Shown: piece after piece, positions 1 to 9,934 of the stretch
Position numbering within the stretch: the first letter of the stretch is position 1
Layout: every line of letters starts with the position of its first letter
Origin: Acidovorax delafieldii 2AN
GTDB taxonomy: Bacteria; Pseudomonadota; Gammaproteobacteria; Burkholderiales; Burkholderiaceae_C
Direction of reading: 5' to 3'
Length of the DNA stretch: 38,646 nucleotides
Assembly (NCBI RefSeq): GCF_000175235.1
Contig: NZ_ACQT01000018.1
Span: 1-38,646 of the forward strand
The notes under the pieces: model-generated
Told to the model about the DNA's origin: nothing
The model's input: the letters and a program-made list of their open reading frames with translations, nothing else
The model's database searches: none
Position numbers and translations under genes: made by a program

Positions 1-660
1 TGGTGCTGGCGCGGCTGCTGCAGGTGCCGAGACCGCAGGCGCTGGAGCGGCGGCAGGTACGCCTCCGGCCACACCGTCCAGCACCGCCACGAGATCGCCG
101 ATGTTGACCTTGTCGCCCACCTTGACCTTGAGTTCTTTCACCACGCCAGCGGCGGGCGACGGGATCTCCATCGATGCCTTGTCCGACTCCACGGTGAACA
201 GCGATTGCTCTAGCCGGACGGTATCGCCGGGCTTGACCAGCAGTTCGATGACGGCCACATCCTTGAAGTCGCCGATGTCGGGCACGCGCACTTCCAGCGG
301 ACCTGCGGATGCCGCTGCCGCGGCGGGTGTTGCGGCGGTGGCGGCCGCTGGCGCTATCGTTTGCGTAGCGGCAGGCGCTTGCGGTGTCTGGGCAGGAGCA
401 CTGTTTGCTGCTGCGGCTGCCTCGGCCACCTCGAGCGTCAGCACCACCGAGCCCTGCTTGACCTTGTCGCCCAGCTGCACGCGCAGTTCCTTGACCACGC
501 CCGCGTGGCTGGAGGGAATCTCCATCGATGCCTTGTCAGATTCGACCGTGATCAGGGACTGCTCTGCCTTGACCACGTCACCGGGCTTGACCAGCAATTC
601 GATCACGCCGACCTCGTCGAAATCCCCGATGTCTGGGACCTGGATGTCTACCAATGCCAT
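1..660 (-). CDS. aceF: Pyruvate dehydrogenase E2, dihydrolipoamide acetyltransferase (N-terminal part)
   Basis: E2 core of the pyruvate dehydrogenase complex: it takes the acetyl group from E1 on a lipoyl arm and passes it to CoA in the cytoplasm. 220 codons are visible; the gene runs off the left edge, so the peripheral-subunit-binding and catalytic domains are not seen. There are two lipoyl domains (about residues 2-76 and 120-195), each with the ESDKASME signature; the lipoylated lysines are K43 and K161. An Ala/Pro-rich linker lies between them and another begins after the second. The two domains are nearly identical in their cores, suggesting internal duplication. ATG at 658-660 follows a strong AGGAGG six bases upstream. 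It lies 101 bp downstream of aceE in the same direction, so the two are surely one operon. The E3 gene may follow beyond the edge. Confidence 0.95.
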   Translation of the reverse strand, partial: MALVDIQVPDIGDFDEVGVIELLVKPGDVVKAEQSLITVESDKASMEIPSSHAGVVKELRVQLGDKVKQGSVVLTLEVAEAAAAANSAPAQTPQAPAATQTIAPAAATAATPAAAAASAGPLEVRVPDIGDFKDVAVIELLVKPGDTVRLEQSLFTVESDKASMEIPSPAAGVVKELKVKVGDKVNIGDLVAVLDGVAGGVPAAAPAPAVSAPAAAAPAP

Positions 661-663
661 GTT

Positions 664-696
664 ATGCCTCCTGCCGAGCCGCCTCAAAGGAGGCAT
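664..696 (-). promoter_or_regulatory. Inverted repeat covering the aceF ribosome-binding site
   Basis: Perfect 9-bp arms (664-672 and 688-696; ATGCCTCCT / AGGAGGCAT) around a 15-nt loop lie in the aceE-aceF spacer. In the transcript the right arm contains the whole AGGAGG of aceF, so folding would hide its Shine-Dalgarno. A competing small stem (GCCTC/GAGGC) could open it. Seen directly; the regulatory role is inference. Confidence 0.55.
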
Positions 697-698
697 GC

Positions 699-713
699 GC
701 CCCCTTGGGGGGC
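699..713. repeat. GC-rich hairpin of the CCCCCTTGGGGG type
   Basis: GCCCCC, a TTG loop and GGGGGC form a compact stem just 5' of the aceF ribosome-site hairpin in the aceE-aceF transcript. I recall similar CCCCCTTGGGGGG-containing motifs between many Comamonadaceae genes. There is no T-run, so it is not a classical terminator; it could stabilise the upstream aceE mRNA. Confidence 0.45.
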
Positions 714-761
714 AGCGAATGAATATGAGTGTGGGGGGCCACAGTACGCCTCCGGTTCGGT

Positions 762-3482
762 TTATGCGTACAGCGGATTCGCCTTGTCGGCCTGGATGCC
801 ATATTTGGCAATGGCTTCAGCCACCTTGGCAGCGGGCAGAGCGCCGTCTTCGCTGAGCGCCTTGAGCGCGGCCACGACGATGTAGTGGCGATCGATCTCG
901 AAATGCTCGCGCAGCTTGCTGCGGAAATCGCTGCGGCCAAAGCCGTCGGTGCCCAGCACCTTGTAGGTGCGGCCCTTGGGAACAAAGGGGCGGATCTGCT
1001 CGGCGTAGGCCTTCATGTAGTCGGTGGAGGCCACGACGGGGCCCGACGACCTGTTCAATTGCTGGGCCACGAACGGCAGGCGCGGCGTTTCCAGCGGGTG
1101 CAGCAAGTTCCAGCGCTCGGCGTCCTGGCCGTCGCGGGTCAATTCGTTGAAGCTCGGGCAGCTCCACACATCGGCCTGCACGCCCCAGTCGGTGGCCAGC
1201 AGTTCCTGCGCAAAGAACGATTCGCGCAGGATGGTGCCAGAACCCAGCAACTGCACGCGCGGCGCGCTGGCAGCGTCGGCGCCCGGCTTGCACAGGTACA
1301 TGCCCTTGATGATCTGTTCTTCGGTGCCTGCCGTAAGGCCGGGCATGGCGTAGTTCTCGTTGAGCAGCGTGATGTAGTAGTACACGTTCTCCTGCAGCTC
1401 GACCATGCGCTTGAGGCCATGCTGCATGATCACCGCCACTTCGTGCGCGAAGGTGGGGTCGTAGCTCACGCAGTTGGGAACAGTGTTGGCCAGGATGTGG
1501 CTGTGGCCGTCTTCATGCTGCAGGCCTTCGCCGTTGAGCGTGGTGCGGCCCGAGGTGCCGCCCAGCAGGAAGCCGCGCGCCTGCATGTCGCCGGCAGCCC
1601 ATGCCAGGTCGCCCACGCGCTGGAAGCCGAACATCGAGTAGTACACGTAGAACGGAATCATGATCCGGTTGTTCGTGCTGTAGCTGGTGGCCGCGGCAAT
1701 CCAGCTGGCCATGCCGCCGGCCTCGTTGATGCCTTCCTGCAGGATCTGGCCGGCCTTGTCTTCCTTGTAGTACATGACCTGGTCCTTGTCGACCGGGGTG
1801 TACTGCTGACCATGCGGGTTGTAGATGCCGATCTGGCGGAACAGGCCTTCCATACCAAAGGTGCGGGCTTCGTCCACCAGAATGGGCACCACGCGCGGGC
1901 CCAGGGCCTGGTCGCGCAGCAACTGGGTGAGGAAGCGCACATAGGCCTGCGTGGTGCTGATCTCGCGGCCCTCGGGCGTGGGCTCGAGGATGGCCTTGAA
2001 CACGTCCAGCGATGGCACGGTGAAGTGTTCGTCGGCCTTGGTGCGGCGGTGCGGCAGGTAGCCGCCCAGTTCCTTGCGGCGCTCGTGCAGGTAGCGCATC
2101 TCTGGTGTGTCATCGGCCGGCTTGTAGAACGGCAGGTCGGCGATCTGGCTGTCGGGGATGGGGATGTTGAAACGGTCGCGGAAGGCCTTGATGTCTTCGT
2201 CGCCCAGCTTCTTGGTCTGGTGCACGGTGTTCTTGCCCTCGCCGATCTTGCCCATGCCAAAGCCCTTCACCGTCTTGACGAGCAACACCGTGGGCTGGCC
2301 CTTGTGGGCCGTCGCGGCGGCGAAGGCCGCGTAGACCTTTTGCGAATCGTGGCCGCCGCGGCGCAGGTTCCAGATCTCGTCGTCGCTCATGTGGGCAACC
2401 ATCTCGAGCGTGCGCGGGTCACGGCCGAAGAAATGCTTGCGCACGTAGGCACCGTCGTTGGCCTTGAACGACTGGTAGTCGCCGTCGTTGCATTCCATCA
2501 TGATCTTGCGCAGCGCGCCGTCCTTGTCGCGCGCCAGCAGGTCGTCCCAGCCCTTGCCCCAGATCAGCTTGATGACGTTCCAGCCGGAGCCGCGGAATTC
2601 GCCTTCGAGCTCCTGGATGATCTTGCCGTTGCCGCGCACCGGGCCGTCCAGTCGCTGCAGGTTGCAGTTGATGACGAAGATCAGGTTGTCGAGGTTCTCG
2701 CGGGCCGCCAGGCTGATGGCGCCCAGCGATTCGACCTCGTCCATTTCACCGTCGCCCAGGAAGGCCCAGACCTTGCGGTTCTCGGTGTTGGCAATGCCGC
2801 GGGCATGCAGGTATTTGAGGAAACGCGCCTGGTAGATGGCCATCAGCGGGCCCAGGCCCATCGACACCGTGGGGAACTGCCAGAACTCGGGCATCAGCTT
2901 GGGGTGCGGGTAGCTCGACAGGCCCTTGCCGCCCACTTCCTGGCGGAAGTTCAGCAATTGCTCTTCGCTGATGCGCCCTTCCAGATAGGCACGCGCATAC
3001 ACGCCGGGCGACACGTGGCCCTGTATATAGAGGCAGTCACCGCCGTGGTTCTCGCTCTCGGCGTGCCAGAAATGGTTGAAGCCCGCGCCAAACAGGTTGG
3101 CCAGCGAGGCAAAGGAGCCGATGTGCCCGCCCAGATCGCCGCCCTCGGGCGGATGGTGGCGGTTGGCCTTGACCACCATGGCCATGGCGTTCCAGCGCAT
3201 GTAGGCGCGCAGTCGGCCTTCCAGTTGCAGGTTGCCGGGAGAGCGCTCTTCCTTGTCGGTCTCGATGGTGTTCACATAGCCGGTGTTGGCCGAGAACGGC
3301 ATGTCGATGCTGCTCTGGCGCGCGTGCTCGAGCAGTTGTTCGAGCAGGTGGTGGGCGCGCTCTGGGCCCTCTTTTTCAATGACGGCGGACAGCGCGTCCA
3401 TCCACTCCCTGATTTCCTGTTGATCGATGTCGAGGGCAGACGTGGAGGCGTTTGCGGCCTGGGAGTCGGGCTGAGCTGACAT
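762..3482 (-). CDS. aceE: Pyruvate dehydrogenase E1 component, homodimeric type
   Basis: Thiamine-diphosphate enzyme that decarboxylates pyruvate and acetylates the lipoyl arm of E2. 906 aa, close to the usual 885-900 of the homodimeric gammaproteobacterial/betaproteobacterial type. The TPP/Mg motif GDGEMDE begins at residue 243 and ends with NCNLQR at about 273-278. Other family landmarks are LGGHIGSF near the N terminus, [15 protein letters not shown], and the C-terminal GTDGFGRSD block that resembles the transketolase C domain. The start ATG (3480-3482) has AGGAG seven bases upstream. First gene of the aceE-aceF operon, divergent from a sensor kinase gene 169 bp away; the AT-rich spacer holds the likely promoters. 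Confidence 0.97.
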   Translation of the reverse strand: MSAQPDSQAANASTSALDIDQQEIREWMDALSAVIEKEGPERAHHLLEQLLEHARQSSIDMPFSANTGYVNTIETDKEERSPGNLQLEGRLRAYMRWNAMAMVVKANRHHPPEGGDLGGHIGSFASLANLFGAGFNHFWHAESENHGGDCLYIQGHVSPGVYARAYLEGRISEEQLLNFRQEVGGKGLSSYPHPKLMPEFWQFPTVSMGLGPLMAIYQARFLKYLHARGIANTENRKVWAFLGDGEMDEVESLGAISLAARENLDNLIFVINCNLQRLDGPVRGNGKIIQELEGEFRGSGWNVIKLIWGKGWDDLLARDKDGALRKIMMECNDGDYQSFKANDGAYVRKHFFGRDPRTLEMVAHMSDDEIWNLRRGGHDSQKVYAAFAAATAHKGQPTVLLVKTVKGFGMGKIGEGKNTVHQTKKLGDEDIKAFRDRFNIPIPDSQIADLPFYKPADDTPEMRYLHERRKELGGYLPHRRTKADEHFTVPSLDVFKAILEPTPEGREISTTQAYVRFLTQLLRDQALGPRVVPILVDEARTFGMEGLFRQIGIYNPHGQQYTPVDKDQVMYYKEDKAGQILQEGINEAGGMASWIAAATSYSTNNRIMIPFYVYYSMFGFQRVGDLAWAAGDMQARGFLLGGTSGRTTLNGEGLQHEDGHSHILANTVPNCVSYDPTFAHEVAVIMQHGLKRMVELQENVYYYITLLNENYAMPGLTAGTEEQIIKGMYLCKPGADAASAPRVQLLGSGTILRESFFAQELLATDWGVQADVWSCPSFNELTRDGQDAERWNLLHPLETPRLPFVAQQLNRSSGPVVASTDYMKAYAEQIRPFVPKGRTYKVLGTDGFGRSDFRSKLREHFEIDRHYIVVAALKALSEDGALPAAKVAEAIAKYGIQADKANPLYA

Positions 3483-3542
3483 GCATGTCTCCTATGTATA
3501 TGGGTGCAATTTAGTCCGTTGCCCCGAGTTTCGCATAAATTT

Positions 3543-3579
3543 TTTGAATTTCAAATTATGCTTATTGATTTCATATAAT
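3543..3579 (+). promoter_or_regulatory. Probable promoter and palindrome between aceE and the sensor kinase
   Basis: A perfect -10 TATAAT (3574-3579) is preceded after 18 bp by TTCAAA (3550-3555), which fits sigma-70 promoters only moderately. The -35 is half of a 13-bp inverted repeat TTTGAATTTCAAA (3543-3555), a possible operator. The surrounding ~80 bp is strikingly AT-rich for this genome. The TATAAT also argues that the kinase starts downstream, at 3652. Confidence 0.5.
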
Positions 3580-3651
3580 GATAATTTGCTGCGATTGCAC
3601 ATCGGCTGCGGCGCAAAGGGGGAGCAGGCCCGCCTCCCCTACACTCGGGGC

Positions 3652-6219
3652 ATGGACAAGACTGCCGCCCCCCTCCCCGAGCCCGCGCAGGCCTCTGCCA
3701 TCGCGGCACCCGCGCGCTGGTGGCGGACCTGGTGGCGCAGCCTTTCACCCACCCGGCAGGACCGTTTCGCCGCCCTGGCGCCGCTGGCCGCCGTGCTGAT
3801 GTTCATGGCGGCTATCGTGGCCGCCTTCTGGTATTTACGCGCCGAAGAAGCCGAACGCGAACAGGAAGCCCTCAAGCGCGATGTGGAATATGCCCAGCAG
3901 CGCGTGCGGCTGCGCCTGCTGGAGCGGCAGGAACAGCTCATGCGCATCGCGCGCGACCTGTCCAACCAGGAACTAGAGCGCCCCGAGTTCGTGGGGCGCG
4001 CGGAGGCCCTGATCAGCCAATACCCCGAGCTGCAGGCCATCACCTGGATCGACGACAAGCGGCGCATCCGCGCCAGCCACGCAGCCCCCACGCTGGCCAG
4101 CAGCGACCTGCGGGTGGCCGGCGAGGTGCTCACGCCTGGAGACACCGCCGACACCTTCGGCCTGGCGCGCGACCTGCAGCAACCCGTGTATTCGCAGCCC
4201 GAGGCCAGCGAGGGCGACTCGACCCCGCTCTTGCAGCTGCAGGTGCCCCTCAACCACCAGGGCAAATTCAGCGGCGTGGTGCTGGGCGAATATTCGATCG
4301 ACAGCCTGCTGCGCTACGGCACGCCCACCGAAGTGCTGGCGCGCTATGCCGTGACGCTGCTCGACGGCAAGAGCCAGGTGCTGGCCGGTACGCCGCTGGC
4401 CCCGCGCAACCCCGCCACGCAACTGCTGCCCTGGAGCCCGCGCGCCAACGAATATGAGGTGCCCGTGTCGCCCGTAGGCAACGGGCTGGTGCTGCGCGCA
4501 CAGGCGTACCGCACCTCGCTGGGCGTGGTGGGCAGCGGCCTTTTCTGGCTGGTGGGCACGCTCAGCGCCATGACGGCCTGGATGCTGATCGCCACCTGGC
4601 GGCACACCCGCCGCCGCATGCAGGCCCAGCAGGCGCTGGTGGCAGAAACCAATTTCCGCCGCGCCATGGAGAACTCCATCCTGACCGGCATGCGCGCACT
4701 CGATCTCGAAGGGCGCATCACCTACGTGAACGCGGCGTTTTGCCAGATGACCGGCTGGAGCGAAGCTGAGCTGGTGGGCCTGAAGGCACCCTTCCCCTAC
4801 TGGCCCGATTCCGACTACGAAGCCCTGTACGCCAAGCTGCGCGACGAGATCAATGGCAACACCATGGCCGGCGGCTTCCAGGTGCGCGTGCGCCGCAAGA
4901 GCGGAACCCAGTTCGACGCCCGCCTGTATGTGTCGCCGCTGATCGACGCCCACGGCCAGCAGACCGGCTGGATGACGTCGATGACCGACATCACCGAGCC
5001 GAACCGCATCCGCGAGCAGCTGTCGGCCTCGTACGAGCGCTTCACCATCGTGCTCGAATCGCTGGATGCATCGGTATCGGTGGCGCCACTCGGCAGCCAG
5101 GAGCTGCTTTTCGCCAACAAGCTCTACCGCCAGTGGTTCGGCTCGCAAACCGTGGGGCACCTGCAACTGGTGGCCCAGGCCGGCGTGGTGCCCTCCACAG
5201 CCAGCAACTCCACGGGCATGGACGACGAGGACGGACTGATGGGACTGCCCACCGACCCGCTGACCAGCGCACGCACCGAAAACGCCGAGATCTATCTTCC
5301 CGAGCTGGGCAAATGGCTGGAGGTACGCTCGCGTTACCTCAATTGGGTGGACGGACGTCTGGCCCAGATGGTCATTGCCACCGACATCACGCCCCGCCGG
5401 CTGGCCGAAGAACAGGCGGCGCGCCAGACCGAACGTGCCCAGTCCGTCAGCCGCCTGATCACCATGGGCGAGATGGCGTCGAGCGTGGCGCACGAACTCA
5501 ACCAGCCGCTCACGGCCATCAGCAACTATTGCAGCGGCATGGTCTCACGCATCCAGAGCGGCCAGATCACCGAAGAGGCCCTGCTGTCCGCGCTGCAAAA
5601 GACTGCACACCAGGCGCAGCGCGCGGGCCAGATCATCCAGCGCATCCGCGCTTTCGTGAAAAAGAGCGAGCCCAACCGGACGTTGGCCGACGTGCATTCC
5701 ATGGTGAACGAAGCGGTCGAGCTGGCCGACATCGAACTGCGCCGCCACAACGTGCGCCTGACCCACTACGTCGCGGCCCGCCTGCCCCCCGTGATGGCCG
5801 ACACCATCCTCATCGAGCAGGTGCTGGTCAACCTCATGAAGAACGGCGCCGAGGCCATCCAGCATGCCAACCGCCCCGCCCCCAACCGCAGCGTGGAGCT
5901 GCGCGTGGTGCCCAAGCACATCGACGACCACGAAGTGGTGGAGTTCTCGGTGCAGGACACCGGCAAGGGTCTGGCCCCCGAAGTGCTCGAACGCCTCTTC
6001 GAGGCCTTTTTCTCCACCAAGCAAGAAGGCATGGGCATGGGCCTGAACCTGTGCCGCAGCATCGTCGAATCGCACCACGGCCGAATGCAGGCAGAGAACC
6101 TCTACAATGGTTCCGAGGTCACAGGCTGCCGGTTCTCCTTCTGGCTTCCGCTTGCCAAGCCTGTGGATGCCACTACAAATTCTGTAGCAAACGCACAACC
6201 CCCGAGGACAATTGCATGA
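3652..6219 (+). CDS. Membrane-bound PAS-domain sensor histidine kinase
   Basis: Sensor half of a two-component system. 855 aa from ATG 3652. Order: Pro-rich cytoplasmic start, TM1 (about 42-63), a periplasmic domain of roughly 225 residues, TM2 (about 291-314), PAS domain (about 334-450, ENSILTGMRALD), a second PAS-like domain (about 461-590), HisKA with phospho-acceptor H614 in SSVAHELNQPL, then an HATPase with an N box (N731), DTGKGL and a GMGMGLNLCRSI G2 box. The HisKA/HATPase type resembles FixL/DctB kinases. The stop overlaps the regulator start (ATGA), so the two are translationally coupled. An in-frame extension back to 3481 is rejected because it would cross the likely promoter. The ligand is unknown; proximity to aceEF suggests but does not prove a link to carbon or redox state. 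Confidence 0.9.
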   Translation: MDKTAAPLPEPAQASAIAAPARWWRTWWRSLSPTRQDRFAALAPLAAVLMFMAAIVAAFWYLRAEEAEREQEALKRDVEYAQQRVRLRLLERQEQLMRIARDLSNQELERPEFVGRAEALISQYPELQAITWIDDKRRIRASHAAPTLASSDLRVAGEVLTPGDTADTFGLARDLQQPVYSQPEASEGDSTPLLQLQVPLNHQGKFSGVVLGEYSIDSLLRYGTPTEVLARYAVTLLDGKSQVLAGTPLAPRNPATQLLPWSPRANEYEVPVSPVGNGLVLRAQAYRTSLGVVGSGLFWLVGTLSAMTAWMLIATWRHTRRRMQAQQALVAETNFRRAMENSILTGMRALDLEGRITYVNAAFCQMTGWSEAELVGLKAPFPYWPDSDYEALYAKLRDEINGNTMAGGFQVRVRRKSGTQFDARLYVSPLIDAHGQQTGWMTSMTDITEPNRIREQLSASYERFTIVLESLDASVSVAPLGSQELLFANKLYRQWFGSQTVGHLQLVAQAGVVPSTASNSTGMDDEDGLMGLPTDPLTSARTENAEIYLPELGKWLEVRSRYLNWVDGRLAQMVIATDITPRRLAEEQAARQTERAQSVSRLITMGEMASSVAHELNQPLTAISNYCSGMVSRIQSGQITEEALLSALQKTAHQAQRAGQIIQRIRAFVKKSEPNRTLADVHSMVNEAVELADIELRRHNVRLTHYVAARLPPVMADTILIEQVLVNLMKNGAEAIQHANRPAPNRSVELRVVPKHIDDHEVVEFSVQDTGKGLAPEVLERLFEAFFSTKQEGMGMGLNLCRSIVESHHGRMQAENLYNGSEVTGCRFSFWLPLAKPVDATTNSVANAQPPRTIA

Positions 6220-6842
6220 GTTTGATTCCGAAAAAAGGCACCGTGTACGTAGTGGACGACGACGAAGCGGTTCGCGATTCCCTGCAGTGGCTGCTGGAAG
6301 GCAAGGACTACCGGGTGCGTTGCTTTGATTCGGCCGAAACCTTTCTCTCGCGCTACGACCCGCGCGAAGTGGCCTGCCTGATCGTGGACATCCGCATGGG
6401 CGGCATGACGGGGCTGGAGCTGCAGGACCGACTGATCGAGCGCAAATCGCCGCTGCCCATCGTCTTCATCACCGGCCACGGCGACGTGCCCATGGCCGTG
6501 AACACCATGAAGAAAGGCGCGCTCGACTTCATCCAGAAGCCCTTTGACGAGGAAGAACTGGTGGGTCTGGTCGAGCGCATGCTGGACCACGCCCGCGAAG
6601 CCTTCGCAGGCTACCAGCAGGCCGCCAGCCGCGATGCGCTGCTGTCCAAGCTCACCGGCCGCGAAGCGCAGGTGCTCGAGCGCATCGTGGCGGGCCGCCT
6701 GAACAAGCAGATCGCCGACGACCTGGGCATCAGCATCAAGACCGTGGAGGCGCACCGCGCCAACATCATGGAAAAGCTCAACGCCAACACCGTGGCCGAT
6801 CTGCTCAAGATTGCCCTGGGCCAAAACGCGCCCAAGGGTTGA
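6216..6842 (+). CDS. FixJ/NarL-type response regulator
   Basis: Transcriptional regulator partner of the upstream kinase. 208 aa: receiver domain (about 8-125) with the acidic DDD cluster, phospho-acceptor D58 in IVDIRMGG, the switch threonine in FITGHGD and the conserved lysine in IQKPF. A LuxR-type helix-turn-helix (about 138-200; LTGREAQVLERIVAG ... NKQIADDLGISIKTVEAHR) follows. Family members bind DNA as phosphorylated dimers. Its ATG overlaps the kinase TGA by 4 nt. A repeat element that folds as a terminator-like hairpin lies 50 bp downstream, before folD. The target genes are not visible; the divergent aceEF promoter is one candidate. Confidence 0.92.
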   Translation: MSLIPKKGTVYVVDDDEAVRDSLQWLLEGKDYRVRCFDSAETFLSRYDPREVACLIVDIRMGGMTGLELQDRLIERKSPLPIVFITGHGDVPMAVNTMKKGALDFIQKPFDEEELVGLVERMLDHAREAFAGYQQAASRDALLSKLTGREAQVLERIVAGRLNKQIADDLGISIKTVEAHRANIMEKLNANTVADLLKIALGQNAPKG

Positions 6843-6879
6843 CCGACCGGCCCGCCACCCCACCCTCATCCGCTCAGTA

Positions 6880-6928
6880 TTTGATAGCTGCAGGCGCTCA
6901 CCCAATAAGCGCCTCAAGGCTTTTTGAT
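6880..6928 (+). repeat. Comamonadaceae-type ATAGC repeat element, full length, terminator-like
   Basis: TTTGATAGC is followed by perfect 7-bp arms AGGCGCT (6892-6898) and AGCGCCT (6908-6914) around a 9-nt loop, then CAAGGC and a T5 run. The layout (ATAGC core, GCGC arms, GGC, T-run) matches other copies in the window near 27.3 kb and inside ygiQ. It sits between the response regulator and folD and could end the two-component transcript. Confidence 0.65.
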
Positions 6929-6941
6929 TGATATTTTCGCC

Positions 6942-7796
6942 ATGACAGCCCAACTCATCGACGGCAACGCCCTGTCCCGCCAATTGCGCACCGAAGTCGC
7001 CCAGCGCGCGGCCGCCCTCAAAACCCGCGGCACCACGCCGGGCCTGGCGGTGGTGCTGGTCGGTGACAACCCTGCCTCGCAGGTCTATGTGCGCAACAAG
7101 GTCAAGGCGTGCGAGGACAGCGGCCTGCATTCGGTACTCGAGAAGTACGACGCCGACATGAGCGAAGCCGCCCTGCTGGCGCGCGTGGAGGCACTCAACA
7201 ACGACCCCGCGATCCACGGCATCCTGGTGCAACTGCCCCTGCCCGCGCACATCGATGCGCAAAAGGTCATCGAGGCCATCTCGCCCGCCAAGGACGTGGA
7301 TGGCTTCCACATCGCCAGCGCAGGCGCCCTCATGACGGGCATGCCCGGCTTCTGGCCCTGCACGCCCTATGGCTGCATGAAGATGCTCGAATCCATCGGC
7401 TACGACCTGCGCGGCAAGCATGCCGTGGTCATCGGCCGCAGCAACATCGTGGGCAAACCCATGGCGCTGATGCTGCTGCAAAAAGATGCCACCGTGACCA
7501 TCTGCCACTCGCGCACGGCCGATCTCAAGGCCCAGACCCTTCAGGCCGACGTGATCGTGGCGGCAGTAGGCAAGCGCAACGTGCTCACGGCCGACATGGT
7601 CAAGCCCGGCGCCGTGGTGCTGGATGTGGGCATGAACCGCAACGACGAGGGCAAGCTCTGCGGCGACGTGGACTTCGAGGGCGTGAAAAGCGTGGCCGGC
7701 TGGATCACCCCTGTGCCCGGAGGGGTGGGGCCCATGACCATTACCATGTTGCTGGTCAATACGCTGGAAGCCGCCGAGCGCGCCGCCGGCGCCTGA
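6942..7796 (+). CDS. folD: Bifunctional methylenetetrahydrofolate dehydrogenase / methenyltetrahydrofolate cyclohydrolase
   Basis: Interconverts 5,10-methylene-THF, 5,10-methenyl-THF and 10-formyl-THF in one-carbon metabolism, using NADP. 284 aa from ATG 6942 (an upstream in-frame start at 6924 falls in the tail of the repeat element and adds only six residues). Seen: catalytic Y49/K53 pair in [20 protein letters not shown] substrate loop, the Rossmann motif [15 protein letters not shown], and the C-terminal [15 protein letters not shown] signature. No strong ribosome site is visible. A monocistronic or loosely coupled gene 66 bp before prlC. Confidence 0.97.
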   Translation: MTAQLIDGNALSRQLRTEVAQRAAALKTRGTTPGLAVVLVGDNPASQVYVRNKVKACEDSGLHSVLEKYDADMSEAALLARVEALNNDPAIHGILVQLPLPAHIDAQKVIEAISPAKDVDGFHIASAGALMTGMPGFWPCTPYGCMKMLESIGYDLRGKHAVVIGRSNIVGKPMALMLLQKDATVTICHSRTADLKAQTLQADVIVAAVGKRNVLTADMVKPGAVVLDVGMNRNDEGKLCGDVDFEGVKSVAGWITPVPGGVGPMTITMLLVNTLEAAERAAGA

Positions 7797-7861
7797 AAGC
7801 CGGCGGCATCCAGCCATCCCCGCAACTTGAACCTGCGCTGCATGGCGCCATCTGAAACCGC

Positions 7862-9895
7862 ATGAGCAACGCCCTCCTCGACTTCTCCGACCTTCCCCGG
7901 TTCGACCGGATCACCCCAGACGATGTCGCGCCTGCCGTGGATGTGCTGCTCGAGAAGGCCAACGCGGCCCTTGAAACGGTCACCGCTGCGGACTTTCCCG
8001 CGCGCTGGGATGCCATGGCGAAGGTGCTGGACGTTGCCACCGAGCATCTGGGGCGGGCCTGGGGGGCTGTAAGCCATCTCAACAGCGTGGCCGACACCCC
8101 CGAGCTGCGCGCGGCCTACAACGCCGCCCTGCCGTGCGTCACCGAGTTTTGGACCCGGCTCGGTGCCGATGAGCGCTTGTATGCCAAGTACAAGGCCATC
8201 GATCCCGCCACCCTCACGCCAGAGCAGCGCCGCGCGCACCAGAACGCCATGCGCAACTTTGTCCTCAGCGGCGCGGAGTTGACCGGTGCTGCCAAGGAAC
8301 GGTTTGCCCAGATCCAGGAACGCCAGGCCGAGCTGAGCCAGAAGTTCAGCGAGAACGCACTCGACGCGACCGATGCCTTCGCCTACTACGCCAGCGCCGA
8401 AGAACTCGACGGCGTGCCGCCGGACGTACAGCAGGCCGCTCTGGCCGCTGCCCAGGCCGAAGGCAAGACCGGCTACAAGCTCACGCTCAAGATGCCGTGC
8501 TATCTGCCCGTGATGCAATTCGCCACGCGCAGCGCCCTGCGTGAAACCATGTACCGGGCTTACGTGACGCGCGCGTCCGATCAGGCCGAAGGCGATGCGC
8601 GGCGTTTCGACAACACGGCGCTCATCCGCGAAATCCTGGCGCTGCGCCGTGAAGAAGCCCATTTGCTGGGGTACGACAATTTTGGCCAGGTGTCGGTCGT
8701 GCCCAAGATGGCGCAGTCGCCCGAGGAAGTCGTCACCTTCCTGCGTGATCTGGCGCGCCGTGCGCGCCCCTACGCGGAAAAAGACGTGGCCGACCTGCGC
8801 GAGTTCGCCACCCACCAGTTGGCTCTACACGACCCGCAGGCATGGGACTGGCCGTACCTGGGCGAGAAGCTCAAAGAGGCGCGCTATGCCTTCAGCGAGC
8901 AGGAAGTCAAGCAGTACTTCACAGCACCCAAGGTTCTGGCAGGGCTCTTCAAGATCATCGAGACGCTGTTCGAAGTGTCGATCCACCCGGACAGCGCCCC
9001 CGTGTGGCACCCGGCCGTCGAGTTCTACCGCATTGAGCGCAACGGCCAGTTGGTCGGCCAGTTCTACCTGGACCAGCCTGCCCGCACCGGCAAGCGCGGC
9101 GGCGCCTGGATGGACGACGTGCGCACCCGCTGGCTGCGGCCGGACACGGGGGTGTTGCAGACGCCGGTGGCGCACCTGGTGTGCAACTTCGCCGAAGGCA
9201 TTGACGGCAAGCCACCGTTGCTCACCCACGACGACGTGATCACGCTCTTCCACGAATTCGGCCATGGCCTGCACCACATGCTCACGCAGGTGAACGAGCG
9301 TGACGTGTCGGGCATCAGCGGCGTCGAGTGGGATGCGGTCGAATTGCCCAGCCAGTTCATGGAAAACTTCTGCTGGGAGTGGGACGTCCTGCGCAACATG
9401 ACGGCGCATGTCGACACCGGTGCTCCGCTGCCCCGCGCGCTGTTCGACAAGATGATCGCTGGCAAGAACTTCCAAAGCGGCATACAGACGCTCCGGCAGA
9501 TCGAATATGCCCTGTTCGACATGTTGCTGCACACCGATCACGACCCGGACCAGGACTTCATGCCCTTGCTGGCCGAAGTGCGCAGCGAGGTGTCGGTGCT
9601 GCCCCCGCCATCGTTCAGCCGCACGGCCCACACGTTCAGCCATATCTTTGCGGGCGGCTACGCGGCGGGCTACTACAGCTACAAGTGGGCAGAGGTGCTG
9701 AGCGCCGACGCCTACGCGGCCTTTGAGGAAACGGCAGGCAGCGATGGCCTGCCCAGCACGGAAACCGGACGCCGTTACCGACAGGCCATTCTCGAGGCGG
9801 GCGGCAGCCGCCCTGCCATGGAATCGTTCAAGGCGTTCCGTGGCCGCGAGCCCACCCTGGACGCCCTGCTGCGCCACCAGGGCATGGCAGACTAG
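7862..9895 (+). CDS. prlC: Oligopeptidase A (M3 family zinc metallopeptidase)
   Basis: Cytosolic zinc endopeptidase that degrades short peptides, including cleaved signal peptides. 677 aa, matching the usual ~680. The HEFGH zinc motif (H464, E465, H468) lies in TLFHEFGHGLHHML, with the downstream zinc-ligand region at about 487-495 (GISGVEWDAVELPSQ) typical of M3A peptidases. The N-terminal half is helical, as in the family. It follows folD by 65 bp and precedes the glutaredoxin-like gene by 39 bp, all on the plus strand; co-transcription is plausible. Confidence 0.95.
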   Translation: MSNALLDFSDLPRFDRITPDDVAPAVDVLLEKANAALETVTAADFPARWDAMAKVLDVATEHLGRAWGAVSHLNSVADTPELRAAYNAALPCVTEFWTRLGADERLYAKYKAIDPATLTPEQRRAHQNAMRNFVLSGAELTGAAKERFAQIQERQAELSQKFSENALDATDAFAYYASAEELDGVPPDVQQAALAAAQAEGKTGYKLTLKMPCYLPVMQFATRSALRETMYRAYVTRASDQAEGDARRFDNTALIREILALRREEAHLLGYDNFGQVSVVPKMAQSPEEVVTFLRDLARRARPYAEKDVADLREFATHQLALHDPQAWDWPYLGEKLKEARYAFSEQEVKQYFTAPKVLAGLFKIIETLFEVSIHPDSAPVWHPAVEFYRIERNGQLVGQFYLDQPARTGKRGGAWMDDVRTRWLRPDTGVLQTPVAHLVCNFAEGIDGKPPLLTHDDVITLFHEFGHGLHHMLTQVNERDVSGISGVEWDAVELPSQFMENFCWEWDVLRNMTAHVDTGAPLPRALFDKMIAGKNFQSGIQTLRQIEYALFDMLLHTDHDPDQDFMPLLAEVRSEVSVLPPPSFSRTAHTFSHIFAGGYAAGYYSYKWAEVLSADAYAAFEETAGSDGLPSTETGRRYRQAILEAGGSRPAMESFKAFRGREPTLDALLRHQGMAD

Positions 9896-9934
9896 GCCTT
9901 TTTTGCACAGACTTCGCTTTCCGAGGAGATTCAC

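Noticed and set aside
729-3479. Long plus-strand open frame opposite aceE
   Set aside because: Mirror of the strongly biased aceE codons in a GC-rich genome; no ribosome site and no family features, while the minus strand encodes a full E1.
3481-3651. N-terminal extension of the sensor kinase to an ATG at 3481
   Set aside because: It would run through the TATAAT promoter and an AT-rich non-coding stretch; the extra residues have no family support.
5133-6215. Open frame within the kinase gene leading into the response regulator
   Set aside because: Off-frame with Arg/Pro-rich low-quality sequence; the regulator is only convincing from 6216.
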